From NCBI GenBank assembly GCA_024742305.1, contig JANSYQ010000007.1:62001-126000 (forward strand): a stretch of 64,000 nucleotides of DNA. The letters run 5' to 3'. The notes under the pieces are model-generated. The model was not told where the DNA came from. It saw nothing but the letters and a program-made list of their open reading frames with translations, and did no database searches. The DNA comes from a bacterium (GTDB lineage Bacteria > Bacteroidota > Bacteroidia > Flavobacteriales_D > Crocinitomicaceae). Position 1 is the stretch's first letter. The number at the start of each line of letters is the position of its first letter. A program made the position numbers and the translations under genes. Of the stretch, positions 26,235 through 34,308 are shown piece after piece.

Positions 26235-26242
26235 CAAATATA
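26235..26242 (-). promoter_or_regulatory. -7 element of the 26207 gene
   Basis: On the minus strand TATATTTG matches TAnnTTTG exactly, 27 nt before the GTG start at 26207. A TTG lies 15 nt upstream of it, somewhat close for a -33 element. Confidence 0.45.
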
Positions 26243-26314
26243 CAGCGTTGTAAAAACCAAACCATGAATTTTGGTCGGTCAATTATCCACAAGAAAGAAG
26301 CTTTTTTAAACAGC

Positions 26315-28159
26315 CTATTCTACCGTTACCGATTTCGCCAAGTTACGCGGTTGATCAACGTTGCAATCACGCATTACGGCAATGTGGTAAGATAACAACT
26401 GCAGCGGAATGGTCGCCAGTAGTGGAACCAAGTGCTCATCCGTTTCGGGAATTTCAATCACATGATCGGCAATGGCAGTCACTTGTTCGTCTCCCTCCGT
26501 TACAATCGCAATGATTTTCCCCTTACGCGCCTTCACTTCTTGGATGTTACTGACTACCTTTTCGTAGGACGTTCCCTTGGTAGCAATAACAAAAACCGGC
26601 ATTTCCTCATCAATAAGGGCAATCGGTCCGTGTTTCATTTCAGCAGCAGGATAGCCCTCCGCATGAATGTACGAAATCTCCTTCAACTTAAGTGCACCCT
26701 CAAGTGCTACAGGGAAAGAGCTTCCGCGTCCAAGGTAAAGCGCGTTGTTCGCATCTTTATATTGTTCCGAAATGAATTCGATTTTCGCGTTTTTTTCTAG
26801 TACACGTTGTACTTTCGATGGAATTGCTTCCAACTCGCTAATCAAGTTGCGGAACTTCAAGTCGCTTACCGTGCCCTTCTTTTTAGCAAGAGACAGCGCC
26901 ATCAAAGTGAGAACTGTTACTTGAGCAGTAAACGCTTTGGTAGATGCTACACCAATCTCCGGTCCTGCGTGCGTGTAAGAGCCAGCATCAGTGATACGAG
27001 AAATGGAAGAACCTACAACGTTACAAATACCAAGAATTGTCGCGCCTTTTGATTTTGCGAGTTCGAGTGCTGCCAAGGTATCAGCGGTTTCACCCGACTG
27101 CGAAACGGCAATAACAATATCATTTTCGTTGATAATCGGATTTCGATAACGGAACTCCGATGCGTACTCAACTTCCACGTTGATGCGCGCCAAATCTTCA
27201 AACAAATACTCTCCTACCAAACACGCGTGCCAAGAGGTTCCACAGGCTACCATGATAATACGATTGGCATTAACCATCTTTTGCTCGTAATCCTTGATTC
27301 CTCCTAAAGAAACCCATGCGTCGGTAGCGTTTAAACGACCTCTGAAACAGTCCTCAATGGAGCGTGGCTGTTCGTGAATTTCTTTCAGCATGAAGTGATC
27401 GTATCCGCCTTTCTCGAGAACCTCTAAGTTCATTTCCAGCTCCTGAACATACGGTGTTTTCTCAACGTCGTCAATGCTGTATAGTTTTAAATCTTCTCCG
27501 GGGCGCAATACGGCAATTTCTTCGTCGTCCATGTACACCACTTTTTTGGTATACTCTACAATAGGTGTGGCGTCAGATGCTAGGTAGAAGTCCCCATCAT
27601 GACCAATTCCAACCACCAACGGACTACTTTTTCGCGCTGCGATTAGTTTATCCGGCTCATTTTTCGACATCACAACGATGGCATAAGCACCATGTACTTG
27701 TTGTAGCGCCAAACGAACAGATTCACCGAGTTTTACTCCCGTATTTTTTTGAATGTCTTCGATGAGATAGCATAGCACCTCGGTATCAGTATCACTTTTG
27801 AAGGTGTATCCTTTACGAAGTAATTCTTGCTTAATGCTGTCGTAATTCTCAATAATTCCGTTGTGAATAATAGCAATATCACCACTTTCGCTTGCATGAG
27901 GATGCGCGTTCGTATCGTTTGGAGCTCCGTGTGTAGCCCAACGTGTGTGTCCAATTCCAATGGAACCTGAAGTGTTTGATTCAGAAGCAAAATCTTCCAA
28001 ATTGGAAACTTTTCCTTGCTTCTTGAACGATTTCAATTCGTTATCACGAATCAGAGCAACACCGGCACTATCGTAGCCACGGTACTCTAGCCGTTTCAAT
28101 CCTTTTATGATGATTGGATACGCTTCTTTCGTACCCACGTAAGCTACAATTCCACACAT
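26315..28159 (-). CDS. glmS: Glutamine-fructose-6-phosphate aminotransferase (isomerizing)
   Basis: A 614-residue cytoplasmic enzyme making glucosamine-6-phosphate from fructose-6-phosphate and glutamine, the first step toward UDP-GlcNAc for peptidoglycan and LPS. It has the N-terminal class II glutamine amidotransferase domain with Cys2 exposed after Met removal (MCGIVAYVG), LEYRGYDSAG, HTRWATHG and HNGIIEN, then two SIS sugar-isomerase domains (ACGTSWHA, SQSGETADT, LGRGSSFPVALEGALKLKE, EMKHGPIALID) and the invariant C-terminal KSVTVE. Full length. It is the last gene of a minus-strand operon, 4 bp after the DUF4270 gene, a conserved order in Flavobacteriia. No glmS ribozyme is expected in this phylum and none was seen. 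Confidence 0.97.
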   Translation of the reverse strand: MCGIVAYVGTKEAYPIIIKGLKRLEYRGYDSAGVALIRDNELKSFKKQGKVSNLEDFASESNTSGSIGIGHTRWATHGAPNDTNAHPHASESGDIAIIHNGIIENYDSIKQELLRKGYTFKSDTDTEVLCYLIEDIQKNTGVKLGESVRLALQQVHGAYAIVVMSKNEPDKLIAARKSSPLVVGIGHDGDFYLASDATPIVEYTKKVVYMDDEEIAVLRPGEDLKLYSIDDVEKTPYVQELEMNLEVLEKGGYDHFMLKEIHEQPRSIEDCFRGRLNATDAWVSLGGIKDYEQKMVNANRIIMVACGTSWHACLVGEYLFEDLARINVEVEYASEFRYRNPIINENDIVIAVSQSGETADTLAALELAKSKGATILGICNVVGSSISRITDAGSYTHAGPEIGVASTKAFTAQVTVLTLMALSLAKKKGTVSDLKFRNLISELEAIPSKVQRVLEKNAKIEFISEQYKDANNALYLGRGSSFPVALEGALKLKEISYIHAEGYPAAEMKHGPIALIDEEMPVFVIATKGTSYEKVVSNIQEVKARKGKIIAIVTEGDEQVTAIADHVIEIPETDEHLVPLLATIPLQLLSYHIAVMRDCNVDQPRNLAKSVTVE

Positions 28160-28163
28160 AGTA

Positions 28164-29477
28164 CTAGAATTCTGAGAAGGTGATTTTAAATGTAGGTTTT
28201 AATTTTTTATCCGTGTCAGGTCCATTGAATACGATTCGGTCCATGGTATTCGAGAAGAATAACGGTGAAACGATAAATCCGTTGTTTTCGATTTCTCCTG
28301 AAACAATACGCTGCACATAGTTTCGCATGTTGATCACGAAGGTTTTGTTCCCCGAACTATACAAACCAATGGTAGATCCATCCGATACCAAAGTAGAGTC
28401 TGTGGAGCTGGTAAACAAAGAAACGCTCAACTCTGTTCCGGGTTCAAATGGACGACCGGTTTGATATTGCACTGGTAGTTCCAATGTTGCCGAGTGAACA
28501 ATAGCATTGGAAGGGATATTATCCAATCCTGGAATTTTCACCAATCCACGGCTTTGAAACGATTGCGCGTAATAGGTTTGCTGTCCAAGCGATGGATTGT
28601 TTATCACGGATGTGACATCCATATCTTCCACAAAATCAATGTGGTTGAAATCGGCACATACATCGTTAATGACTAAGTCGTAAATTCGATTTTCTCCTTC
28701 TGACTTATAGTAAATTCGAATTTTTGAATCGGCTTCATTCAAGTTGAAATAGAACAATCCGCCTTCTCCCGGAGCTTGATATCCGTTATTCGTGCGAATT
28801 TTCAAGCCTTGAAAGTACTCCGTAAATCCATCGTTGTCTGCAAAACTCGCCGGATTGTTGTTGGCCTCATTGAAAAGTTGCCAAGCAAAATTGGTGTCCA
28901 GTTGAATGCGCAATTGAGACTGCACCAAAGTGGTGTCGACGTAGGTAACCGCATTCGGATCAAGATACATGGTTTCTGTACCTGGAACTACCAAGTTGGT
29001 ACCCGTTGTTTGGAATTCATCGAATGGATAATAATCCGTGGTGTCGCTGAACTCCTTGGTGTCATCAATTTGAAACACCTCAATGGTTTGATCGCCCGGC
29101 GAACCGTACACGCCGCTGTATACCATCGAGAGTACAACTGAGTCTATGGTGATGTTGGGTAAATCAAAAGTTGGCGCCAAGTTAATGATGCGGAATTGGG
29201 TGTAGATTTCCGAATTCACCGTGCCAAACTCAGGGTCGTTACACGACCCGAGGATACCAAAAAAGCGATTGGAAGAAATGACTGAGTCCGTTCGAAAAGA
29301 AGAGGTGTAGATACTAAACGTATCGATGCTACCGGAGGTAATTTGATCCTCGCCAGATATAACATCTTGTCCTAGTTCAAAGTTTTTCTTCTTACAACCA
29401 ACGGAAACGGCAACCATTAGTAAAAAAGTAGCGGAAAGGAATAATCCTCTCCGCCACATCAATGTCGATTTATGCAT
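28164..29477 (-). CDS. DUF4270 family lipoprotein
   Basis: A 437-residue outer-envelope lipoprotein. ATG at 29477 gives a basic N-terminus (MHKSTLMWRRG), a hydrophobic stretch and a SVGC lipobox followed by KKK. The mature protein matches DUF4270: FELGQDVISGEDQI near the N-terminus, then long beta-rich regions (IDSVVLSMVYSGVYG, ATLELPVQYQTGRPF) and a C-terminal KLKPTFKITFSEF. The biochemical function is unknown. It lies between the glycogen-synthase-like gene (4-bp gap) and glmS (4-bp gap), a frequently seen Flavobacteriia arrangement. The TTG nine codons upstream lies within the end of the preceding gene and is not needed. Confidence 0.88.
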   Translation of the reverse strand: MHKSTLMWRRGLFLSATFLLMVAVSVGCKKKNFELGQDVISGEDQITSGSIDTFSIYTSSFRTDSVISSNRFFGILGSCNDPEFGTVNSEIYTQFRIINLAPTFDLPNITIDSVVLSMVYSGVYGSPGDQTIEVFQIDDTKEFSDTTDYYPFDEFQTTGTNLVVPGTETMYLDPNAVTYVDTTLVQSQLRIQLDTNFAWQLFNEANNNPASFADNDGFTEYFQGLKIRTNNGYQAPGEGGLFYFNLNEADSKIRIYYKSEGENRIYDLVINDVCADFNHIDFVEDMDVTSVINNPSLGQQTYYAQSFQSRGLVKIPGLDNIPSNAIVHSATLELPVQYQTGRPFEPGTELSVSLFTSSTDSTLVSDGSTIGLYSSGNKTFVINMRNYVQRIVSGEIENNGFIVSPLFFSNTMDRIVFNGPDTDKKLKPTFKITFSEF

Positions 29478-29481
29478 AGGG

Positions 29482-30303
29482 CTATATGAGAACTTCTGCT
29501 TCAATTACTTTGTCCAAAAACTCCGAAACCTCTTTGTTCAAGTGTTCTTCAGCAACGTAATCGAGTTTTTCGCACTCGGCTGCATCGAAGATAGCACGTA
29601 GCTCCGGGTTGAGGTCTTCACTTCCAACGCTTAATCCGTCTGAATATTTTGCAATTGCCTGTGTGATATTCACCAAACTTGGCTCTGCAAACTCATTGGT
29701 AACGTCTTCTGAGAACCCGTCAAATTTAAGTTTTTCGGAAAATCGTGCATCCCAATTGTTGTTAAATCCTTCGTTGTACATGTTGTACACCACTTTCGTG
29801 TTCGCAAAGTGCGGATCGTTCTTGTACAATTTTTTGATATAAAGTGGCATTAGCGCTGTCATCCAACCATTACAGTGGATTACATCCGGTTGCCAACCCA
29901 ATTTTTTCACCGTTTCTAGAACGCCACGACAGAAGAACATAGAGCGTTCGTCATTGTCTGCGTGGTGGTCTCCGTTTTCGTCTGTTAATGTTGACTTACG
30001 ACGGAAGTACTCGTCGTTATCGATGAAATATACCTGCATACGAGCTGCAGAAATAGAAGCCACTTTTATAATTAGTGGGTGGTCTACATCGTCCACAATT
30101 AGGTTCATACCCGACAAACGGATAACCTCGTGCAATTGGTGGCGTCTTTCGTTAATGACACCGAATCGCGGCATAAACACGCGAATTTCTTTTCCTCCTT
30201 CTTGAATTCCTTGAGCTAAGTTTCGAACAGTGGTAGAAATGTCAGATTTGGGCAAAAAAGGTGCTATCTCTTGAGAGATAAATAGTACTTTCTTTTTCTC
30301 CAT
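29482..30303 (-). CDS. Short glycogen/starch synthase-like protein (GT5 N-terminal half only)
   Basis: A 273-residue protein resembling the N-terminal Rossmann domain of GT5 glycogen synthases (VLFISQEIAPFLPKSD, GGKEIRVFMPRFGVINERR, DNDERSMFFCRGVLE, PDVIHCNGWMTALMPLYIK). True synthases are ~470-500 residues and carry KTGGL at this N-terminal loop for ADP-glucose. Here the loop reads KSDIS and the whole C-terminal nucleotide-binding domain is absent. Short versions of this kind occur beside DUF4270 in Flavobacteriia and are usually annotated as glycogen synthase, but catalysis seems unlikely without the second domain. It leads the operon with DUF4270 and glmS; a promoter is visible upstream. 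Confidence 0.82.
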   Translation of the reverse strand: MEKKKVLFISQEIAPFLPKSDISTTVRNLAQGIQEGGKEIRVFMPRFGVINERRHQLHEVIRLSGMNLIVDDVDHPLIIKVASISAARMQVYFIDNDEYFRRKSTLTDENGDHHADNDERSMFFCRGVLETVKKLGWQPDVIHCNGWMTALMPLYIKKLYKNDPHFANTKVVYNMYNEGFNNNWDARFSEKLKFDGFSEDVTNEFAEPSLVNITQAIAKYSDGLSVGSEDLNPELRAIFDAAECEKLDYVAEEHLNKEVSEFLDKVIEAEVLI

Positions 30304-30328
30304 GAAAATTTAATTGAATAAAACGCTA

Positions 30329-30359
30329 CAAAAATATAGAAAAAAAAGCGGAACTTCAA
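30329..30359 (-). promoter_or_regulatory. Promoter of the GT5-like/DUF4270/glmS operon
   Basis: On the minus strand TTG at 30359-30357 (-33) is followed after 20 nt by TATTTTTG at 30336-30329 (-7, consensus TAnnTTTG), giving a ~20-nt leader before the ATG at 30303. Confidence 0.55.
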
Positions 30360-30369
30360 CAAAAACGGA

Positions 30370-30377
30370 TAGTTTTG
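30370..30377 (+). promoter_or_regulatory. -7 element of panC
   Basis: TAGTTTTG matches TAnnTTTG, 23 nt before the panC ATG. It is divergent from, and overlaps the upstream region of, the GT5-like promoter. Confidence 0.4.
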
Positions 30378-30400
30378 TCCATTCTCTCAACGTCAAACGA

Positions 30401-31243
30401 ATGTCAAACACTCAGGTATTTACGACCGTTAAGGCACTCAGAAATCACCTCGCGGATGTGGCCCGAAACAAAACCGTAGGATTCGTTCCTACCATGGGAG
30501 CGTTGCATGCCGGTCATGCCTCTCTTGTTCGAACTTCCTCTGAATACTGCGATTTTACGGTGGTAAGTATCTTCGTAAATCCAACTCAGTTCAACAATGC
30601 TTCTGATTTAGAGAAGTATCCGAGAAATTTCGACAAAGACATTGCTCTTTTGGACGCTACCGCAGAAACTATTGTTTTTGCACCAACAGTGGAGGAAATG
30701 TATCCTGAGGGACACGAACCTAAACGCATGAATTTAGGGCGCGTATCGGAAATCATGGAAGGCGAGTTTCGCCCCGGTCATTTCGATGGCGTGGTTGAAG
30801 TGGTCTATCGTTTTTTGGAAATTATCGAACCTACACACACGTTTTTCGGGGAAAAGGATCTGCAGCAATTGGCGATTGTGCAGCGAATGGTGGAGGAGTT
30901 CAATCTACCCGTAGAAGTGGTCGCTTGCAAAACTTTTCGCTTAGAAGGTGGGTTGGCTGCTAGTAGCAGAAATGAACGGCTCACCGACGAGCAGAAGGAC
31001 AAAGCCTTGATTTTATATCAGTCGTTGGACCGTGTTCGTGCCGAAAAAGAAAAGTACGGACCTCGTGAGGCGCGCGACAAAGTGAAAGAATGGTTCCAAA
31101 ATTCCGACTTAGAGTTGGAATACATCGAGTTTGTTGACGCAAGTTCTTTTGAGGATGTCAACGAATGGACCGAAAATACGCACGGATGTATTGCTGCCTT
31201 TGCTGGAGAAGTGCGTTTGTTGGATAACATTTCCATGTCGTAA
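30401..31243 (+). CDS. panC: Pantothenate synthetase
   Basis: A 280-residue cytoplasmic ligase joining pantoate and beta-alanine with ATP, the last step of pantothenate (vitamin B5) synthesis on the route to CoA. Motifs: [15 protein letters not shown] (H36 and H39 of the nucleotidyltransferase HxGH), [36 protein letters not shown] and a C-terminal SSRNERL. Normal length. The frame opens upstream at 30314, but ATG at 30401 gives the family N-terminus. panD, supplying beta-alanine, follows 95 bp downstream. Confidence 0.96.
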   Translation: MSNTQVFTTVKALRNHLADVARNKTVGFVPTMGALHAGHASLVRTSSEYCDFTVVSIFVNPTQFNNASDLEKYPRNFDKDIALLDATAETIVFAPTVEEMYPEGHEPKRMNLGRVSEIMEGEFRPGHFDGVVEVVYRFLEIIEPTHTFFGEKDLQQLAIVQRMVEEFNLPVEVVACKTFRLEGGLAASSRNERLTDEQKDKALILYQSLDRVRAEKEKYGPREARDKVKEWFQNSDLELEYIEFVDASSFEDVNEWTENTHGCIAAFAGEVRLLDNISMS

Positions 31244-31260
31244 CAAGTGATTATTTGGCG

Positions 31261-31268
31261 TATCTTTG
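31261..31268 (+). promoter_or_regulatory. -7 element of panD
   Basis: TATCTTTG is a perfect TAnnTTTG element 70 nt before the panD ATG. Just after it come inverted repeats (TTTGCG 31265-31270 with CGCAAA 31280-31285; GCGCT 31273-31277 with AGCGC 31291-31295), so the panD leader can fold. Confidence 0.5.
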
Positions 31269-31338
31269 CGCCGCGCTTTCGCAAAGCTTTAGCGCAGCAA
31301 GGTTGATAATAAAGACAATCAAACGAATTTTTGCCCAC

Positions 31339-31689
31339 ATGTTGATTCAAGTTGTAAAATCGAAAATTCACCGCGTTTCCGTTACGCAGGCCGATTTAAA
31401 CTATATCGGAAGTATTACCATCGATGAAGATTTAATGGATGCATCCAACATTATTGAAGGAGAACGCGTTCAAATAGTCAATATTAACAATGGAGAACGT
31501 TTTGAAACCTACGTGATTAAAGGAGATCGGGGTACCGGAACTATCTGTTTGAATGGTCCAGCTGCTCGAAAAGTAGCGGTTGGCGACAAAATTATTATCA
31601 TTGGATACGGATACATGGATTTCGAAGAGGCAAAATCTTTTAAGCCGATGCTCGTTTTCCCAAATGAAGAATCCAATTTAATTGATTGA
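31339..31689 (+). CDS. panD: Aspartate 1-decarboxylase proenzyme
   Basis: A 116-residue pyruvoyl-dependent enzyme making beta-alanine from aspartate for pantothenate synthesis. The self-cleavage site G24-S25 in [10 protein letters not shown] is intact, as are the family motifs [33 protein letters not shown] and [10 protein letters not shown]. The frame extends upstream to 31255, but ATG at 31339 ([16 protein letters not shown]) matches the family start. Its TGA stop (31687-31689) is directly followed, in the same frame, by the TTG start of the next gene. Confidence 0.96.
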   Translation: MLIQVVKSKIHRVSVTQADLNYIGSITIDEDLMDASNIIEGERVQIVNINNGERFETYVIKGDRGTGTICLNGPAARKVAVGDKIIIIGYGYMDFEEAKSFKPMLVFPNEESNLID

Positions 31690-32652
31690 TTGTTGAAAGA
31701 CCGCATCATTAAAATTCTCAAAATTGTTCTCCCTCTTGGAATTGGGGTGTATTTGACGTGGTATTTCCTCAGTGGACTCTCTGATAAGGATATACAGCAA
31801 ACAAAAGATGCTTTTTTCAACGCCAATTACTTTTGGATCGCCTTCAGCCTTTTGATTGCATTTTCGGGACATTTAAGTCGAGCCTACCGCTGGCTATTTC
31901 TACTTGAACCAATGGGATATAAACCCAAGTTGAGCAATGCATATCATGCTGTTATGTCCGGCTATATCATCAACTACACGGTTCCAAGATCAGGAGAAGT
32001 GGCGCGCGCCGGATTGCTTACCCAAAGTGAAAATGTTCCGTTTGAAAAAGGCTTTGCCACGATTGTCGTTGAGCGTATTATCGATGTGATGATGCTCGGA
32101 GGTGTGGTTTTAATAACCACCGTGCTTCAAACCAATTCGGAGCAGTTCGAAAACATTATGGATCGAGGCGATAAGGGCAGTTCCATGATGCTTTGGTACA
32201 TTCTTGGAGCAGGGTTGCTGATGGGAATTGTCGGCTTCATCGTCTATTTGAAAAATGATAAAGTGAAAAACTGGGTAAACACCAAGTTGCTCGGTTTTTG
32301 GGAAGGAATTAAGTCCGTATGGACAATGAAACGCAAATGGTCGTTCGTTTTTCATACGATTTTCATTTGGGCCACCTACATCGGTATGATGTGGGCGTCA
32401 GCAATGGCATTTGAAGAAACACGCGATATGCCTATTGAAGCGATATTAGGAGCCTTTGTGGTTGGTGCCGCTGCGATTGCACTATTGCCTGGAGGAATTG
32501 GTGTGTATCCGCTTTGGGTAACTGCAGTGCTGGGCATGTACGAGATTGACTTTGCGGCCTTCGGAATATTTGTTTGGGCAGCACAAACACTTTTGATCCT
32601 CGTACTCGGATTGCTTTCACTGGCCATATTGCAGTGGCGAAAAAATAGCTAA
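31690..32652 (+). CDS. LPG-synthase-like/UPF0104 flippase-type membrane protein (TTG start)
   Basis: A 320-residue polytopic membrane protein of the lysylphosphatidylglycerol-synthase transmembrane (UPF0104/MprF N-terminal-like) family, with ~7 hydrophobic segments and family motifs GHLSRAYRWLFLLEPMG, NYTVPRSGEVARAGLL, VVERIIDVMML and LLPGGIGVYPLWV. Members are thought to move lipids or lipid-linked substrates; no lysyl-transferase domain is present. No ATG precedes the first membrane helix (LKIVLPLGIGVYLTWYF), so the start must be TTG at 31690 or 31693, immediately after the panD stop and in the panD frame. Expression probably depends on translational coupling to panD. Confidence 0.85.
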   Translation: MLKDRIIKILKIVLPLGIGVYLTWYFLSGLSDKDIQQTKDAFFNANYFWIAFSLLIAFSGHLSRAYRWLFLLEPMGYKPKLSNAYHAVMSGYIINYTVPRSGEVARAGLLTQSENVPFEKGFATIVVERIIDVMMLGGVVLITTVLQTNSEQFENIMDRGDKGSSMMLWYILGAGLLMGIVGFIVYLKNDKVKNWVNTKLLGFWEGIKSVWTMKRKWSFVFHTIFIWATYIGMMWASAMAFEETRDMPIEAILGAFVVGAAAIALLPGGIGVYPLWVTAVLGMYEIDFAAFGIFVWAAQTLLILVLGLLSLAILQWRKNS

Positions 32653-32661
32653 CTTCGATTC

Positions 32662-33180
32662 ATGGAAGATCGTTTCGAGTTCGTATCACAAAAAATTTCA
32701 GAAATCATCCCATTACAACGCGTAATTGCCGGATGGCGACTAAATGGAGATCGTGTGGTGTTTACCAACGGTTGTTTCGATATTCTTCACAAAGGTCACG
32801 TAACGTATTTGGCAAAGGCGGCAAGTTTAGGAGATCGCTTGGTGGTAGCCCTAAACACGGATGATTCCGTAAGACGATTGGGGAAAGACGAAAACAGACC
32901 CATTAATCCTGAAGATGCTCGGGCGACTGTAATTGCTTCATTAGGGTTTGTGGACGCCGTCGTTTTTTTCAACGAGGACACACCACTAGAAACCATCGTA
33001 GCTTTAGAACCAGATGTTTTGGTCAAGGGCGCAGATTACGATCCAAATGAAACGGATGCCAACTCCAAGAAGTATATTGTTGGTTCTAAAGAAGTGAAGG
33101 CTTACGGAGGAACAGTCGCTGCTATTGACTTGGTAGAAGGATTTTCGACAACATCCATTTTAGAGAAGTCGAAGAAGTAA
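32662..33180 (+). CDS. rfaE2: D-glycero-beta-D-manno-heptose 1-phosphate adenylyltransferase
   Basis: A 172-residue cytoplasmic nucleotidyltransferase equivalent to the C-terminal domain of HldE. It activates heptose-1-phosphate with ATP to ADP-heptose for LPS core. Motifs: VVFTNGCFDILHKGHVTYL (HxGH), LVVALNTDDSVRRLG, RPINPEDARATVIASL, DVLVKGADY and VEGFSTTSILEK. The kinase half is absent, so this is a separate RfaE2-type protein. TAACTTCG, a one-mismatch -7 element, lies 4 nt before the ATG. It is 9 bp after the flippase-like gene and may also be read through from panD. Confidence 0.93.
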   Translation: MEDRFEFVSQKISEIIPLQRVIAGWRLNGDRVVFTNGCFDILHKGHVTYLAKAASLGDRLVVALNTDDSVRRLGKDENRPINPEDARATVIASLGFVDAVVFFNEDTPLETIVALEPDVLVKGADYDPNETDANSKKYIVGSKEVKAYGGTVAAIDLVEGFSTTSILEKSKK

Positions 33181-33259
33181 TTCCATAGGATTTCCTCTAT
33201 ACTTATGACCATTTTTGGCTATTTTAAGCCGCTTTAAATCTTTATTCCCTTCATTTATT

Positions 33260-33688
33260 ATGAAAAAACTGCTTTTACTACCACTACTTGGATCGTTACT
33301 GCTTGGGTGTAACTTTGCTTCAGACGACGATTACGATAACATGGCCGAAGAAATGTGCGATTGCTGGCAATCCATTAACGATAACGTGTCGAGAGACTTC
33401 AAAACTGCCATGGTAGAAGCGGCAGATGAAGGAGAAGATCTTCAGGTGACAATGCAAAGATTTCAGGCTACGTACCCAAGAGTTGCGCAAAATGACCTCA
33501 ATGCTATTGCGGAAATTGAAAGCGCTGATTTCAACAATTGTTTAACGGATATTGAAACGAAGTACAATGAGGTTTATAGCACAGACTCAGAGGAGCAACG
33601 CCAAAAGAAACTTCTAAGCTTTATCAAAAAGAAAAAGAACTGTGAGGTTCTCTACGCATTCGCGAAGTACGAAATGTACATGGAGTAG
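33260..33688 (+). CDS. Lipoprotein of a tandem CxC...C...C family, copy 1
   Basis: A 142-residue putative lipoprotein (signal MKKLLLLPLLGSLLL, lipobox LLGC; ATG 33260 preferred over the frame opening at 33215). The mature domain has MCDCW, NNCLTDIETKYNEVY, a KKLLSFIKKKK helix and NCEVLYAFAKYEM. The same Cys arrangement recurs in the next three genes, so these are paralogues. The fold is probably all-helical and disulfide- or metal-stabilised. I do not recognise a named family and the function is unknown. Acidic overall. Confidence 0.7.
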   Translation: MKKLLLLPLLGSLLLGCNFASDDDYDNMAEEMCDCWQSINDNVSRDFKTAMVEAADEGEDLQVTMQRFQATYPRVAQNDLNAIAEIESADFNNCLTDIETKYNEVYSTDSEEQRQKKLLSFIKKKKNCEVLYAFAKYEMYME

Positions 33689-33788
33689 TCCTTCGTCTAC
33701 CAAGCTTTTTATCCAATATTTCGAGCGTTTCAGCACATTTTCGTTAAATTGTGGACTTTTAATTCATACAACCTAATTTTAATTACCT

Positions 33789-34214
33789 ATGAAGAAACTA
33801 CTTATTTTACCCGTTCTTAGTTTGATTTTATTCTCTTGTGGAAACACGACTGAAGAGGATTACAAAAACATGGCGCAAGACTCATGTGATTGCGTAAACA
33901 AAGCAACGGCACAACTTTCTCCGAGAATGCAAGATATTTTGAACGAATTTGGCGGAGATCAAGCAAGGATGGAGTCAATGATGGCGGAATACGCGATGGA
34001 AGATCAAGCTGCAGCGATGGAAGATGCTCAGAAATTCCAAGGAGCTGTTATTAATGATTTTACTACATGCCTTGACGGAGTTCAAAAGAAATACTCCGAC
34101 AAATTCACTACAGATTCGGACGAAGAAGTACAGAAAAAAATGCTTGATATTTTGAAAGACTTAGACGGATGTGCAAGTTCTTACGGAATGGTTAAGATGG
34201 CTATCGGTATGTAA
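33789..34214 (+). CDS. Lipoprotein of the CxC family, copy 2
   Basis: A 141-residue putative lipoprotein (MKKLLILPVLSLILFS then Cys). The mature domain has SCDCVNKATAQLSPRMQDIL, FTTCLDGVQKKYSDKF, then DGCASSYGMVKMAIGM, which align with the other copies. It is the simplest one-domain member. A strong rho-independent terminator follows at 34237-34267. Unknown function. Confidence 0.72.
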   Translation: MKKLLILPVLSLILFSCGNTTEEDYKNMAQDSCDCVNKATAQLSPRMQDILNEFGGDQARMESMMAEYAMEDQAAAMEDAQKFQGAVINDFTTCLDGVQKKYSDKFTTDSDEEVQKKMLDILKDLDGCASSYGMVKMAIGM

Positions 34215-34236
34215 AAAAGTCAAATAGAATACTAAG

Positions 34237-34267
34237 GTCCCGATCATTCTTTTGGTCGGGACTTTTT
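34237..34267 (+). terminator. Rho-independent terminator
   Basis: GTCCCGATC (34237-34245) pairs with GGTCGGGAC (34254-34262) in a 9-bp stem with one T-G pair and an 8-nt loop, followed by TTTTT. It separates copy 2 of the CxC family from copy 3. Confidence 0.85.
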
Positions 34268-34308
34268 ATTAGCTTTAAGTTTCAATCGACCAGAACAAAA
34301 TAAATATT

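Noticed and set aside
26160-26314. glmS ribozyme or riboswitch near glmS
   Set aside because: This stretch is downstream of glmS, and the upstream side is only a 4-bp gap to the DUF4270 gene, leaving no room for a leader.
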